From Acidobacteriaceae bacterium (GTDB lineage Bacteria; Acidobacteriota; Terriglobia; Terriglobales; Acidobacteriaceae): a stretch of 6,639 bases of DNA. The notes below the pieces were generated by a model. That model was not told the DNA's origin, did not search any database, and saw only the letters and a program-made list of their open reading frames with translations. The translations under genes and the position numbers were made by a program. Positions 1-5,094 of this stretch are shown piece by piece. Each line of letters begins with the position of its first letter. Within the stretch, counting starts at the first letter, position 1. The stretch covers positions 203 to 6,841 of the forward strand of contig PMWR01000273.1 in assembly GCA_003166055.1 (NCBI GenBank). Reading direction: 5' to 3'.

Positions 1-138
1 CCGCGCCGCGGCAATGCGCGCATCCATGGTGTGATCGGGAAGCGCCAGGTAGTTTTCAAGGCTGCAGGCATCTTCGGAGTAGCGGGCATTTGCAGTCTCC
101 GGCGAGACCGCCGTAACGTCTTCTAGAACCAGGTTCAC
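1..138 (-). CDS. nadA: Quinolinate synthase NadA, N-terminal fragment (runs off the left edge)
   Basis: The minus strand reads open from a GTG at 138-136 to base 1, giving 46 residues that end in LENYLALPDHTMDARIAAAR. This resembles the stretch just before the HHYQ motif of long quinolinate synthases, where an acidic leader is followed by a 'LPD..m.ARI.aAr' helix. The diagnostic parts (HHYQ, the three [4Fe-4S] cysteines) lie outside the window, so the call rests on recalled family resemblance. NadA condenses iminoaspartate with dihydroxyacetone phosphate to quinolinate in the cytoplasm. The start is well constrained: an in-frame TGA lies five codons upstream with no other start between, and a purine-rich AAGGCGG sits 6 nt before the GTG. 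The presence of nadB at the other end of the window supports the call. Alternative: an unrelated hypothetical protein. Confidence 0.6.
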   Translation of the reverse strand, partial: MNLVLEDVTAVSPETANARYSEDACSLENYLALPDHTMDARIAAAR

Positions 139-378
139 TTTGTTCCGCCTTCAGTCCAGCCAATCCCAAGTGAGAACGGCGGACGGAGATGTTGAAAGCA
201 TGTTGGCCTGCAGTGGATGCGCTGAATCTCCCGATTTCTCCGGCGCTGCCGCCGGACGTTCCAGGAGAGCCCCCATCCACGGGGATGTTGCAGCCCTTTC
301 GTTCCATTGGATGATTTCCGAACCCGGAACGCTTCAGTCGAAGCGCCGATCAGACCCATCCAACTGAAGCTATTTTAA

Positions 379-395
379 CCGAAGGTCAACTTCGG
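379..395. promoter_or_regulatory. Perfect 6-bp inverted repeat, candidate operator or hairpin
   Basis: CCGAAG-GTCAA-CTTCGG is a perfect 6-bp dyad with a 5-nt centre, next to the AT-rich TATTTTAA at 371-378. It lies between divergent genes, 74 nt before the DinB-like start. On the minus strand the dyad is followed by TTAAAATAG. It could be a repressor site or a small RNA hairpin in the nadA leader. No known NAD-regulator site (NadR, NiaR, NrtR) was recognised, so its role is unknown. Confidence 0.3.
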
Positions 396-427
396 ATGCG
401 AATCGAGGCCGCTGCGGCGAGATTCGG

Positions 428-444
428 TTACCGGGTTCCCGTAA
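428..444 (+). promoter_or_regulatory. Bulged inverted repeat just upstream of the DinB-like gene
   Basis: TTAC(C)GGG-TT-CCCGTAA forms a 7-bp stem with one bulged C, ending 24 nt before the ATG at 469. In mRNA it would be a hairpin upstream of the ribosome site; in DNA it could be an operator half-site pair. Only the symmetry is seen; function is inferred. Confidence 0.25.
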
Positions 445-468
445 ACTGGCGATGGCAAAGGAGCAATC

Positions 469-963
469 ATGAACGAACTTGAGCAGGTTCTGGCCGGCGA
501 AAGCGCCCACTCCGCGCCGGCAACCATTCTTGAAAGCCTGCCCGGCGAATTGGCCCATCGCGCCGTCTCGGGCGCTCCGCACACCATCTATGAGGAACTA
601 TGGCACATCGTTTTCTGGCAACAGGTCACGCTGGACTGGATTCTCAGCATCGAAACGCCGTTTCCCGCTCGCCCGTCAGACGGCTTCCCCTCCGAGGCCG
701 ACGCAGCCCAGGAAGACTGGGACCAACTGCGGCAGCGTTTCTTCCGTACCAATATAGAGGCGGCCGCTGCCGCGCGGGACAGCGAACACCTGGAGCGCGT
801 CGTCCGTTGCCCCTCCCGTCCCGGCGAGCCTGCGCGCACCATGACCGCCCGCGAGCAATTGGAGAGCCTGGGCGCCCACAATGCGTACCATTTTGGACGC
901 ATCGTGCTGCTGCGGCAATTGCTGGGAAGCTGGCCGCCACCGTCTGGAGGCTATACCTGGTGA
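469..963 (+). CDS. DinB-like (DinB/YfiT superfamily) putative metalloenzyme
   Basis: 164 residues, a typical length for this family of four-helix-bundle proteins. They usually bind a divalent metal through three histidines and are often thiol-dependent transferases or uncharacterised stress proteins; they are unrelated to DNA polymerase IV despite the shared name. The visible ligands fit: His46 in the EELWHIVFW helix (residues 42-50) and the C-terminal HxxxH of His137 and His141 (AHNAYHFGRI), followed by the usual arginine/leucine helix. No signal peptide or membrane segment, so it should be cytoplasmic. The ATG is preceded by a strong AAAGGAG at 457-463 with 5-nt spacing, which settles the start. 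It ends 73 nt before tatB and may be the first gene of that transcript, though a small dyad lies between. Substrate cannot be predicted. Confidence 0.9.
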   Translation: MNELEQVLAGESAHSAPATILESLPGELAHRAVSGAPHTIYEELWHIVFWQQVTLDWILSIETPFPARPSDGFPSEADAAQEDWDQLRQRFFRTNIEAAAAARDSEHLERVVRCPSRPGEPARTMTAREQLESLGAHNAYHFGRIVLLRQLLGSWPPPSGGYTW

Positions 964-1002
964 GATCGAACGCCGCCATAGACGACGGCAGTCCCGATCC
1001 GC

Positions 1003-1017
1003 ACGGTTTGTGACCGT
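1003..1017 (+). promoter_or_regulatory. Small inverted repeat in the gap before tatB
   Basis: ACGGT-TTGTG-ACCGT is a perfect 5-bp dyad with a 5-nt centre, in the 73-nt gap between the DinB-like gene and tatB. It is followed by the GGAAAGG ribosome site at 1025-1031. It is too short and lacks a T-run, so it is unlikely to be an intrinsic terminator; it may be a weak hairpin or operator. Confidence 0.2.
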
Positions 1018-1036
1018 CCAGCACGGAAAGGTATGA

Positions 1037-1618
1037 TTGCTCACGATGGGCATCCCGCCGACAATTGAGTTTGCCAGCCTGGGCATGGCTGACTCGCTGA
1101 TCATAATGGTGATAGCGCTGGTGTTCTTTGGCCCACGCAAGTTGCCGCAGATTGGCCGCCAGATCGGCAAGCTGATGTACGAGTTCCGCAAGGCCTCGAA
1201 CGACTTCAAGTTTCAGATGGAAGAGGAACTGCGCAACGCCGAAGATGCCGACCGGCGCAAGCAGGAAGAGGCACGCCTGCGAGCGCTGGCTCTGGCCGCG
1301 CCACCACCGGCGCCAACCGCTATCGAGATGCCTGGGACCGCTGAGTCCTCTGCTGCATCGCCTGACCCCGTCGCAGTGCAATCTCCTGTAGATTCAGCGG
1401 AGTTCAAGGCGGAAGAAACTGTTCCGCAGATTCAGCCGCCATCGACCGGCGAACCTGTTCCGGCAGCGCGGCCATGGAGCCCGCCCACCCAGGCTGCAAG
1501 CGCCGAGCCGGAGATCGCCGCCGATTCTAACGTGTCAACCGGCGTAGCTCCAGCCCAACCCAATCCAGCCCAAGACGATCCGGCTGCAGCCGCCGCCGAG
1601 GAAACCCACCATGGTTGA
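1037..1618 (+). CDS. tatB: Sec-independent translocase TatB (TatA/B family)
   Basis: This is the small subunit of the twin-arginine translocase, which moves folded proteins across the inner membrane and, with TatC, forms the signal-peptide receptor. Residues 20-31 form the single membrane helix, followed by the FGPRKLP hinge (31-37) and an amphipathic helix IGRQIGKLMYEFRKASNDFK. A charged coiled region then leads into a long Pro/Ala/Glu-rich tail (about 95-193) expected to be disordered in the cytoplasm. The Gly-Pro hinge and 193-residue length favour TatB over TatA. Asp19 sits exactly 13 residues before the hinge Gly, where E. coli TatB has Glu8. Start: GGAAAGG (1025-1031) is 5 nt from this TTG; the in-frame ATG at 1046 is 14 nt away and gives a protein three residues shorter. 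An ATG at 1033 is out of frame. The 3' end overlaps tatC by 8 nt. Confidence 0.87.
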   Translation: MLTMGIPPTIEFASLGMADSLIIMVIALVFFGPRKLPQIGRQIGKLMYEFRKASNDFKFQMEEELRNAEDADRRKQEEARLRALALAAPPPAPTAIEMPGTAESSAASPDPVAVQSPVDSAEFKAEETVPQIQPPSTGEPVPAARPWSPPTQAASAEPEIAADSNVSTGVAPAQPNPAQDDPAAAAAEETHHG

Positions 1619-2411
1619 TCCAGCGGACGCAATCGGCAAAGCGCGGGCAGCGGTAACCCAGCGCGCCGAACTCCCCGGCATGAGCCTTATGGAGCATCTC
1701 GACGAGCTGCGCCGGCGCCTTGTTCACTCCATGCTGTATCTCGGCGCTGGCTTTATTATTGCCTGGATCTTTCGCAACCCGTTTGTAGCCTTTATTCAGG
1801 CGCCGCTCGTCAAAATCGGCAAAACGCTGGTCTTCACCCACCCCATGGACCCGTTGAACCTGCAACTGCAGGTCTCGTTGGTGGGCGGTGCAATCGTGGC
1901 ATCGCCTTTCATACTCTTCCAGGTCTGGCTGTTCATTGCGCCGGGGCTCTACCAAAAAGAGCGGCGCTTCGTGATCCCCTTCATGACCGCTACGGTCGCA
2001 TTGTTTCTGGGTGGCGCTGCCTTCGGCTACTACTATGTGCTGCCCGGCGCGCTCAAAATCCTCATCGTGGACTTCGGCCACAACTTCACCCCGATGGTCA
2101 CGATCGAGGACTACTCCAGCTTCTTTTTGTCGATCATTCTGGGCCTGGGCATCAGCTTTGAAATGCCGATTCTCATCTTCTTTCTGGCCATGTTCGGCAT
2201 CGTCAGTCCCAGGTTCCTGTGGAAGAACATTAATTACGCGATTCTCGCGGTCTTCCTGGTGGCAGCCTTCATTTGCCCGAGTCCCGATCCGTGGACGATG
2301 TGCATCTACGCGGTTCCCATGCTGGCGCTCTACCTGATTGGCATCGGCGTGGCGTGGTGGGTGCATCCTTCGCGCCGCAAAGCGAAGGAAGCCAAAGAGG
2401 CTGCGAAGTGA
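1611..2411 (+). CDS. tatC: Sec-independent translocase TatC
   Basis: 266 residues with six predicted membrane helices, the normal size for TatC, the core receptor for RR signal peptides in the inner membrane. The N-terminal MSLMEHLDELRRRL (24-37) is the signature; Glu32 matches E. coli Glu15, part of the twin-arginine binding patch. FQVWLFIAPGLYQKERR (103-119) carries Glu117 (E. coli Glu103). ISFEMP has the intramembrane Glu184 (Glu170), and ICPSPDP has Asp226 (Asp211). All recognised functional residues are therefore present. The C terminus is a Lys/Ala-rich cytoplasmic tail. The ATG has GAGGAA at 1598-1603 with 7-nt spacing and lies within the end of tatB (8-nt overlap), while the TGA stop overlaps the GTG of the next gene. 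This suggests coupled translation of all three genes. No second TatA-like gene is seen nearby, so one is expected elsewhere if this is a three-component system. Confidence 0.97.
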   Translation: MVDPADAIGKARAAVTQRAELPGMSLMEHLDELRRRLVHSMLYLGAGFIIAWIFRNPFVAFIQAPLVKIGKTLVFTHPMDPLNLQLQVSLVGGAIVASPFILFQVWLFIAPGLYQKERRFVIPFMTATVALFLGGAAFGYYYVLPGALKILIVDFGHNFTPMVTIEDYSSFFLSIILGLGISFEMPILIFFLAMFGIVSPRFLWKNINYAILAVFLVAAFICPSPDPWTMCIYAVPMLALYLIGIGVAWWVHPSRRKAKEAKEAAK

Positions 2412-3322
2412 TTGCGCTTTTGAGAAGAGCAGCAGCCCTGTTCTTGTTGATGGCTGCATTTGGTTTTGCGCAGCCAGGATTTGCTCAACAGCATTTCAAC
2501 GGCGCAAAGGCTATGGAGTACGCGCGCGAGTTTGTAGCCATCGGCCCGCGCTGGCCCACCAGCCCCGGTCATTTGAAGGCCGAAGATTTTCTGCGCAGCC
2601 ACTTCAGGCAGGATCAGCTAGAAGAAGACACGTTCACCGCCAACACGCCCATCGGTCCGGTAGCCATGCGTAACTTCATCGTCCGCTTCCCGGGCAAGAG
2701 AGACGGCGTGATCGTGCTGAGCACGCACTACGAAACCAACTACCCGCTCCGCACCATCAACTTTGTGGGAGCCAACGATGGCGGATCGACGACCGGGCTG
2801 CTGCTTGCCATCGCGGACCAGTTACGAAGTGATGGGGCACGCGGCAAGCTTCTCGACGGCTACTCGGTGTGGCTGGTCTTCTTTGACGGCGAAGAAGCGA
2901 TTCAGACCTGGTCCAAATCGGACTCAACTTATGGCAGCAGGCATCTGGCGGCAAAATGGGGGCGGGATGGCACGCTGAGCAAGATCAAGGCATTCATGCT
3001 AGCCGACATGATCGGCGACAAGGACCTCGACATTCAGCATGAAAACCAATCGACAGACTGGCTGGTCGATCTGGTGCGGCACGCGGCCCACAAGTTCGGC
3101 TACGACAAGTATTTCTTCCAGACGGAAGAGGCGGTTGAAGACGATCACCTGGCCTTTGTCGAGCGCGGCGTTCCTTCGATTGACGTAATCGACCTCGACT
3201 ATGGCCCCAACAACAGCTACCACCACACCGCCCAGGACACCATGGACAAGATCAGCGTCCGCAGTTTGACGATCGATGGCGACGTGTTCATGGAGACGAT
3301 GCGTTTAATCAACGCGCGATGA
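2408..3322 (+). CDS. Secreted glutaminyl-peptide cyclotransferase, animal type (M28 fold)
   Basis: 304 residues. An N-terminal signal peptide (1-26: two Arg, a hydrophobic stretch, then PGFA) is probably cut before Gln27-Gln28. The mature part has the M28 zinc-hydrolase fold, but its motifs follow animal glutaminyl cyclases: FFDGEEA...W...DS.YGSRHLAAK (158-183), LADMIGD (198-204), EDDHLAF (244-250) and YHHTAQDTMD (271-280). By alignment from memory with human QC, zinc ligands are Asp124, Glu163 and His273. The catalytic acids are Glu162, Asp200 and the Asp245/246 pair, and Trp207 matches Trp168. The enzyme converts N-terminal Gln to pyroglutamate in exported proteins. The GTG start overlaps the tatC stop (GTGA) and has AAAGAGG at 2394-2400 with 7-nt spacing; an open frame continuing upstream within tatC lacks a signal peptide and is not used. 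The residue before the last zinc His is His272 where human QC has Trp329. Alternative: an M28 aminopeptidase. Confidence 0.87.
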   Translation: MIALLRRAAALFLLMAAFGFAQPGFAQQHFNGAKAMEYAREFVAIGPRWPTSPGHLKAEDFLRSHFRQDQLEEDTFTANTPIGPVAMRNFIVRFPGKRDGVIVLSTHYETNYPLRTINFVGANDGGSTTGLLLAIADQLRSDGARGKLLDGYSVWLVFFDGEEAIQTWSKSDSTYGSRHLAAKWGRDGTLSKIKAFMLADMIGDKDLDIQHENQSTDWLVDLVRHAAHKFGYDKYFFQTEEAVEDDHLAFVERGVPSIDVIDLDYGPNNSYHHTAQDTMDKISVRSLTIDGDVFMETMRLINAR

Positions 3323-3360
3323 AACGGACGGCGTGGATGCTGCCGGCCCGTTGGTCCGTT
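3323..3360 (+). terminator. Candidate hairpin after the tat/cyclase operon
   Basis: AACGGAC (3323-3329) and GTCCGTT (3354-3360) are perfect 7-bp inverted repeats. The 24-nt interior contains GGC/GCC pairs that can extend the fold. It begins right after the cyclase stop codon. The downstream stretch is T-rich (ATTCTTGATGTTCTTA) but lacks a clean T-run, so this would be a weak intrinsic terminator or a 3'-end-protecting hairpin. Confidence 0.35.
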
Positions 3361-3390
3361 ACTCATTCTTGATGTTCTTAGCTAGGATAC

Positions 3391-3441
3391 GCATCATTTC
3401 CAGAAATTGCATCAGTTTCCAGATTGATGCATACTATATCC
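3391..3441 (+). promoter_or_regulatory. Repeat-rich operator/promoter region of vapBC
   Basis: Two direct repeats, GCATCATTTCCAG (3391-3403) and GCATCAGTTTCCAG (3409-3422), start 18 bp apart. The second GCATCA also forms a perfect dyad with TGATGC (3425-3430), and a further TGATG lies at 3370-3374. The AT-rich CATACTATAT (3430-3439) ends just before the ATG at 3442 and can supply a -10 box (CATACT or TACTAT, each 4/6). The only -35 candidate, TTGCAT at 3407-3412, is weak. Overlap of repeats and promoter is the usual layout for autorepression by a VapB antitoxin or VapBC complex. No Shine-Dalgarno precedes vapB, so its message may be leaderless. Confidence 0.5.
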
Positions 3442-3690
3442 ATGAGAACTACCGTCACACTCGACGACGACGCCTACGAAGTAGCGATGCTCTGCGCCAA
3501 GGGCAAGGGAATCACACTGGGTGCAGCCATCAGCGAGTTTGTGCGCAAGGGTCAGGAAGCGCGGTTTGCGGAGCCGTCGCCTTCACCGCGGCTCAAGAGG
3601 CTACCCAATGGGATGCTTGTCTTTGCCAGCACGGGCAGAGTCATTACCAACGAAATGGTCAAAGCGGCCCTGGAAGAGGACGACGATTGA
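3442..3690 (+). CDS. vapB: VapB-type antitoxin
   Basis: 82 residues. The N terminus MRTTVTLDDDAYEVA (beta strand then helix) followed by GITLGAAISEFVRKG is the ribbon-helix-helix DNA-binding pattern of VapB antitoxins. The C-terminal segment, VFASTGRVITNEMVKAALEEDDD, is the acidic, probably flexible part that wraps the toxin. It neutralises VapC in the cytoplasm and, with it, should repress this promoter. The ATG at 3442 gives the canonical N terminus; in-frame starts at 3424 (TTG) and 3427 (ATG) would add only six or five residues and lie inside the operator dyad. Neither choice has a clear ribosome site. The last codons contain the ribosome site of vapC, and the stop overlaps its start, so the two are made together. 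Confidence 0.87.
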   Translation: MRTTVTLDDDAYEVAMLCAKGKGITLGAAISEFVRKGQEARFAEPSPSPRLKRLPNGMLVFASTGRVITNEMVKAALEEDDD

Positions 3691-4118
3691 ACAAGCAGAG
3701 ATATCTGCTCGACGTGAATGTTTTGATCGCTCTTACAGAGCTAAAGCATGTTCATTTTGGAATTGCGATGAAGTGGTTTGGTGCTCCCGGCCTCGACTGG
3801 GGGCTCTGCGCGTTTTCCGAGGCTGGCTTTCTTCGGGTAGCAATGAATCCAAAGCTGGGTTCTTACTCGCTTGAAGAAGCAACCAATGTGCTAACTAGCC
3901 TGATAAACCGTCCGGGCTATCGGTACTGGCCCATCGAGGCCAACTGGACTTCGATTACCGCGCCCTTCAAGGGAAGGATCTTCGGGCACCAGCAAATTAC
4001 CGATGCCTATCTGCTCGGACTCGCCGTGAAGGAAGGCGGAGTCCTCGTCACTCTGGATAAGGCGATCCGTTCGATGGCAGGGCCAAACTTGAGTAAGCAC
4101 GTGCTGGTGCTGGAATAG
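3687..4118 (+). CDS. vapC: VapC-type PIN-domain ribonuclease toxin
   Basis: 143 residues, the usual size of a single PIN domain. The four acidic residues that hold Mg2+/Mn2+ are all visible: Asp9 (RYLLDVNVLIAL), Glu45 (FSEAGFLRV), Asp106 (QQITDAYLLGLA) and Asp124 (VLVTLDKAI). VapC toxins cut tRNA or rRNA and stop translation until bound by the antitoxin; the target here cannot be inferred. The start is a TTG whose last bases form the vapB stop (TTGA, 4-nt overlap), with GAGG at 3676-3679 and 7-nt spacing. A frame open further upstream runs out of frame through vapB and gives no meaningful protein. The active site is intact, so the toxin is probably functional. It is a small mobile-type module placed between the tat operon and terC. 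Confidence 0.93.
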   Translation: MNKQRYLLDVNVLIALTELKHVHFGIAMKWFGAPGLDWGLCAFSEAGFLRVAMNPKLGSYSLEEATNVLTSLINRPGYRYWPIEANWTSITAPFKGRIFGHQQITDAYLLGLAVKEGGVLVTLDKAIRSMAGPNLSKHVLVLE

Positions 4119-4130
4119 ACCAGGAAGCGC

Positions 4131-4155
4131 ACTGAAAACTGACAACTGACAACTG
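4131..4155. repeat. ACTGACA heptamer array, left copy
   Basis: Heptamers in tandem: ACTGAAA (4131-4137), ACTGACA (4138-4144), ACTGACA (4145-4151), then ACTG (4152-4155). It fills most of the gap between vapC and the TerC gene. A copy with 23 of 25 identical bases, in the same orientation, lies at 5095-5119 on the far side of that gene. It resembles the short tandemly repeated heptamers (STRR) known between genes in some bacteria, notably cyanobacteria. Confidence 0.85.
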
Positions 4156-4166
4156 CCTTCTATACC
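4139..4166 (+). promoter_or_regulatory. Possible promoter for the TerC gene using the repeat as -35
   Basis: CTGACA at 4139-4144, inside the heptamer array, matches 5 of 6 bases of TTGACA. It lies 16 nt before TATACC (4161-4166), which matches 4 of 6 of TATAAT. The ATG follows at 4175, leaving a leader of about 0-3 nt and no room for a ribosome site. This is a base-match inference only; the second CTGACA (4146-4151) is too close to use the same -10 box. Confidence 0.3.
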
Positions 4167-4174
4167 ATCCAGAA

Positions 4175-5059
4175 ATGATTGCGGGCGTTTCATGGGTCTG
4201 GTGGGTGGGGTTCCATGCTGCTGTGGCGGCGCTGTTGCTGGCCGACTCGCAGCTGCGTGGCCATCGCCGCGAATCGGGGAACTCGCAGACCTTCGCGTGG
4301 CTCTGGACGGCCTTCCTGGTGCTGGCTGCTACCGGCTTTGCGGCATGGATCGCCGTTTCGCATGGAAGGCAAACGGCGCTTGAGTGGGTGGGCGGCTACG
4401 CGATCGAAACCTCGCTCAGCGTCGACAATCTCTTCGTCTTTCTGGTGATCTTTCAGGGATTCCGCATCAGCGTGCAGCGCCAGCACAACGCCTTGCTGTG
4501 GGGCGTGGGCGGGGCAGTGGTGCTGAGGGCGCTGTTCATTCTGGCCGGCATTGCATTGCTCCGGCGCTTCGAGTGGATCACGTGGATCTTTGGACTGTTT
4601 CTGCTTTATGCCGCTTGGCGGCTGGTGCGCGGCGGGTCAGCGAACGCGGCCATTCCGGAGTGGATACGCAAGCTGCAGCCAGCCAAAGGGTCGCTGCTGC
4701 CGGTGATTCTGGCCATCGAAATCACCGACATCCTGTTTGCGGTCGATTCGATTCCCGCGGTGCTGGCCATAAGCCACGATCCTTTCGTGGTGTACACGTC
4801 GAACATCGCTGCCATTCTTGGCCTTCGCTCGCTTTACTTTGCGGTGGCGTCGCTCCTCGACCGCTTCCGCTACCTGCACTACGGATTGGGCGCGATGCTG
4901 GCGTTTGTGGCTTTCAAGATGCTGGCCGCGCGCTGGATCGATGTGCCCATCGTCCTTTCGCTCGCCATCATGGGCACGATTCTCACGGTATGCGCGGTGG
5001 TGTCGTGGATGGCGGGGAACAGGGATCAGGGATCAGGGACTAAGGGACTCAGGGACTAA
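4175..5059 (+). CDS. TerC/Alx-family integral membrane protein (putative metal exporter)
   Basis: 294 residues with about eight to nine hydrophobic segments. Family motifs are clear: GGYAIETSLSVDNLFVFLVIF (Glu78, Asp84 within the membrane), LRRFEW followed by FGLFLLYAAWRL, ILFAVDSIPAVLAIS, and YTSNIAAILGLRSLYF. The acidic residues in the paired ETSLSVDN and AVDSIP motifs are thought to carry the metal. E. coli Alx is linked to Mn2+ export and TerC proteins to tellurite resistance or metal loading of secreted enzymes; the exact substrate here is unknown. The ATG gives the usual N terminus, but no Shine-Dalgarno precedes it. No yybP-ykoY Mn riboswitch is visible; the gap to vapC is only 56 nt and mostly repeat. 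The last 14 residues (281-294) are encoded by a GGGATCA/GGGACTAA repeat array that also supplies the TAA stop, so the native C terminus seems to have been replaced or extended. Confidence 0.93.
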   Translation: MIAGVSWVWWVGFHAAVAALLLADSQLRGHRRESGNSQTFAWLWTAFLVLAATGFAAWIAVSHGRQTALEWVGGYAIETSLSVDNLFVFLVIFQGFRISVQRQHNALLWGVGGAVVLRALFILAGIALLRRFEWITWIFGLFLLYAAWRLVRGGSANAAIPEWIRKLQPAKGSLLPVILAIEITDILFAVDSIPAVLAISHDPFVVYTSNIAAILGLRSLYFAVASLLDRFRYLHYGLGAMLAFVAFKMLAARWIDVPIVLSLAIMGTILTVCAVVSWMAGNRDQGSGTKGLRD

Positions 5060-5061
5060 GG
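5015..5061. repeat. GGGATCA/GGGACTAA short tandem array within the 3' end of the TerC gene
   Basis: Units read GGGAACA (5015), GGGATCA (5022), GGGATCA (5029), GGGACTAA (5036), GGGACTCA (5044), GGGACTAA (5052), then GG. Three 7-mers are followed by three 8-mers sharing a GGGA core. The array codes for the last 14 residues and the stop of the TerC protein, and it differs in unit from the ACTGACA arrays nearby. Confidence 0.85.
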
Positions 5062-5094
5062 TACGGGCTCGCCTGCGCTCCATTCGGGCTGACC

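Larger units (their letters stand above)
139..468. other. 330-bp divergent non-coding spacer between nadA and the DinB-like gene
   Basis: Short open frames exist on both strands here, but their translations are Arg/Ser/Gly-rich with no recognisable motif and no ribosome site, so I treat the stretch as non-coding. It should hold the promoters of both divergent genes. No convincing -35/-10 pair was found on either strand. It contains several small inverted repeats: CATCC/GGATG (274-287), TTCCG/CGGAA (316-329), CCGAAG/CTTCGG (379-395) and a bulged TTAC(C)GGG/CCCGTAA (428-444). The last two are the best candidates for regulatory sites. Confidence 0.6.

Noticed and set aside
56..359. Minus-strand open frames across the left spacer
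   Set aside because: Arg/Ser/Gly-rich translations without motifs; the frame beginning at the GTG at 138 gives the NadA-like N terminus instead.
469..963. DNA polymerase IV (dinB)
   Set aside because: The protein is 164 residues with a three-histidine metal site, the DinB/YfiT-like fold; it shares only a name with polymerase IV.
644..1381. Long minus-strand open frame opposite the DinB-like gene and tatB
   Set aside because: Low-complexity Arg/Ala/Gly translation, no ribosome site, and it covers two clear plus-strand genes.
1527..2459. Long open frame on the minus strand (310 codons) opposite tatC
   Set aside because: It is a shadow of tatC: the translation is rich in Arg, His, Asp and Glu with no motif, while the plus strand encodes a fully conserved TatC.
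2408..2490. Tat signal peptide on the cyclase
   Set aside because: Two arginines (6-7) precede the hydrophobic segment, but the following residues are Ala-Ala rather than the hydrophobic pair of the RRxFLK consensus; a Sec signal is more likely.
3333..3686. Apparent N-terminal extension of VapC reaching back to 3333
   Set aside because: It reads through vapB in another frame and gives no recognisable domain; the TTG at 3687 has a ribosome site and yields a normal PIN domain length.
4119..4174. yybP-ykoY manganese riboswitch before the TerC/Alx-like gene
   Set aside because: Expected for some Alx homologues, but only 56 nt separate vapC and this gene and much of it is heptamer repeat; there is no room for the aptamer.
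4384..5043. Second plus-strand open frame inside the TerC gene
   Set aside because: An out-of-frame shadow produced by high GC; the overlapping frame has all TerC motifs and membrane helices.
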